From Acholoe squamosa (lineage: Eukaryota; Annelida; Polychaeta; Phyllodocida; Polynoidae), in the NCBI GenBank assembly GCA_949317995.1, contig OX439035.1, forward strand, positions 6,902,427 to 6,966,426: 64,000 nucleotides of DNA, given 5' to 3'. The translations under genes were made by a program, and so were the position numbers. The notes below the pieces were generated by a model that was given only the letters and a program-made list of their open reading frames with translations, had not been told where the DNA came from and ran no database searches. Shown here in pieces: positions 63,384 to 64,000 of this stretch (the first letter of the stretch is position 1; every line of letters starts with the position of its first letter).

Positions 63384-64000
63384 ATACTCTATTAATGGGG
63401 AGCCCAGTATGTACATGCACCCCTTTTAGTAATCAAGCACCTATACTTATCTGTCATATGCATGTTAATATATCAGGGACTTCTTACATCAAATACAGTA
63501 TATCATATTCATTTATAAAAATAAAAAAAAAACTGCATTCTTTATGTGAGAGAATCAGGCCAGAAGTCTTTCTCAAGAAAATAAGAAAAGAAAAGAAGGA
63601 AAACCTCACTTTTGTAGAAGTCTTTAACCTGTCGGCAGCTATTAGATCTATAGCTTTATCTCTGTGAAGGAATGCTGTCCTTTGGACCAATAGTTGTCTT
63701 AAGGTGCTTAAATACCTAGACCTACCATTACTTATAATTATCTCATACCGATACCATACTGAATGCATTTCCTAACATTGAGAGTTCTTCTCATATCTAG
63801 AGCTTCCTGTAATTAAGAGAGCCCTAAGAAAGGGTTTTGGATATTTTCTGTCCCTCCAAGAGAGTCCCAAGGGGTCTAAAACTTTCTCCTTTTTTTTGTC
63901 TTTACAGGATTAGCCTCCCTTGGGGTCATAGGAAGACCATTGAACACAGGTCTTCTGTAACTGTCCTCAGCTCCAAATAAAGCAATAGAAATGGCAGAAT
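63384..64000. other. Non-coding, nothing recognised
   Basis: AT-rich. Overlapping short frames on both strands (63311-63768) have no domain or splice support. Confidence 0.35.

Overview
This window reads as genomic DNA of a metazoan, most likely a marine invertebrate. I cannot name the species. It is mostly non-coding and AT-rich, and it is crowded with microsatellites, minisatellites and dozens of short inverted-repeat elements. It has tRNA-derived SINE heads, splice-type signals and one intact metazoan-type Ty3/gypsy retrotransposon. There are no bacterial operons, ribosome binding sites, rRNA genes or CRISPR arrays.

The largest unit is the retrotransposon at 31165-44011 on the minus strand. 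It is 12,847 bp long, with two 364-bp LTRs that look identical by eye, a 4-bp target duplication (taaa), a primer binding site matching tRNA-His and a polypurine tract. It carries three long intact frames. Gag (40545-43604) is unusually large and has a long coiled coil and a CCHC knuckle. Pol (36310-40545) runs protease-RT-RNase H-integrase and ends in an AT-hook tail. Between pol and the 3' LTR, where an env gene might sit, is an accessory frame of about 1,170 codons (32283-35789). It has two C2H2-like zinc fingers, an RG-rich box and a coiled coil, but no signal peptide or membrane segment. Gag and pol overlap at a GGAAAAC-TAG sequence that looks like a -1 frameshift site. The element appears very young, and its third protein is the best candidate here for undescribed biology.

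Host coding evidence is thin. The best case is a 30-codon terminal exon at 19380-19472 on the plus strand, behind a good 3' splice site. A weaker candidate exon lies at 7246-7401.

The left third (1-31 kb) is a mosaic of MITE-like families: a nested-palindrome family built on GCATGATGC/GCATCATGC hairpins (about 25 copies in the window), TACCGTAAA-ended elements, TACCGTATTCG-ended elements, hAT-like ends, and a family with 5-bp target duplications. Two minisatellites lie at 13.9-17.5 kb (51-bp and 55-bp units). The right third (44-64 kb) repeats this pattern with a 42-bp minisatellite, 47-bp and 306-bp tandem arrays, long microsatellites, SINE heads and a LINE/SINE-type 3' end with a 16-bp target duplication. 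The nested palindromes flank the retrotransposon on both sides but are absent from it, as expected for a late insertion.
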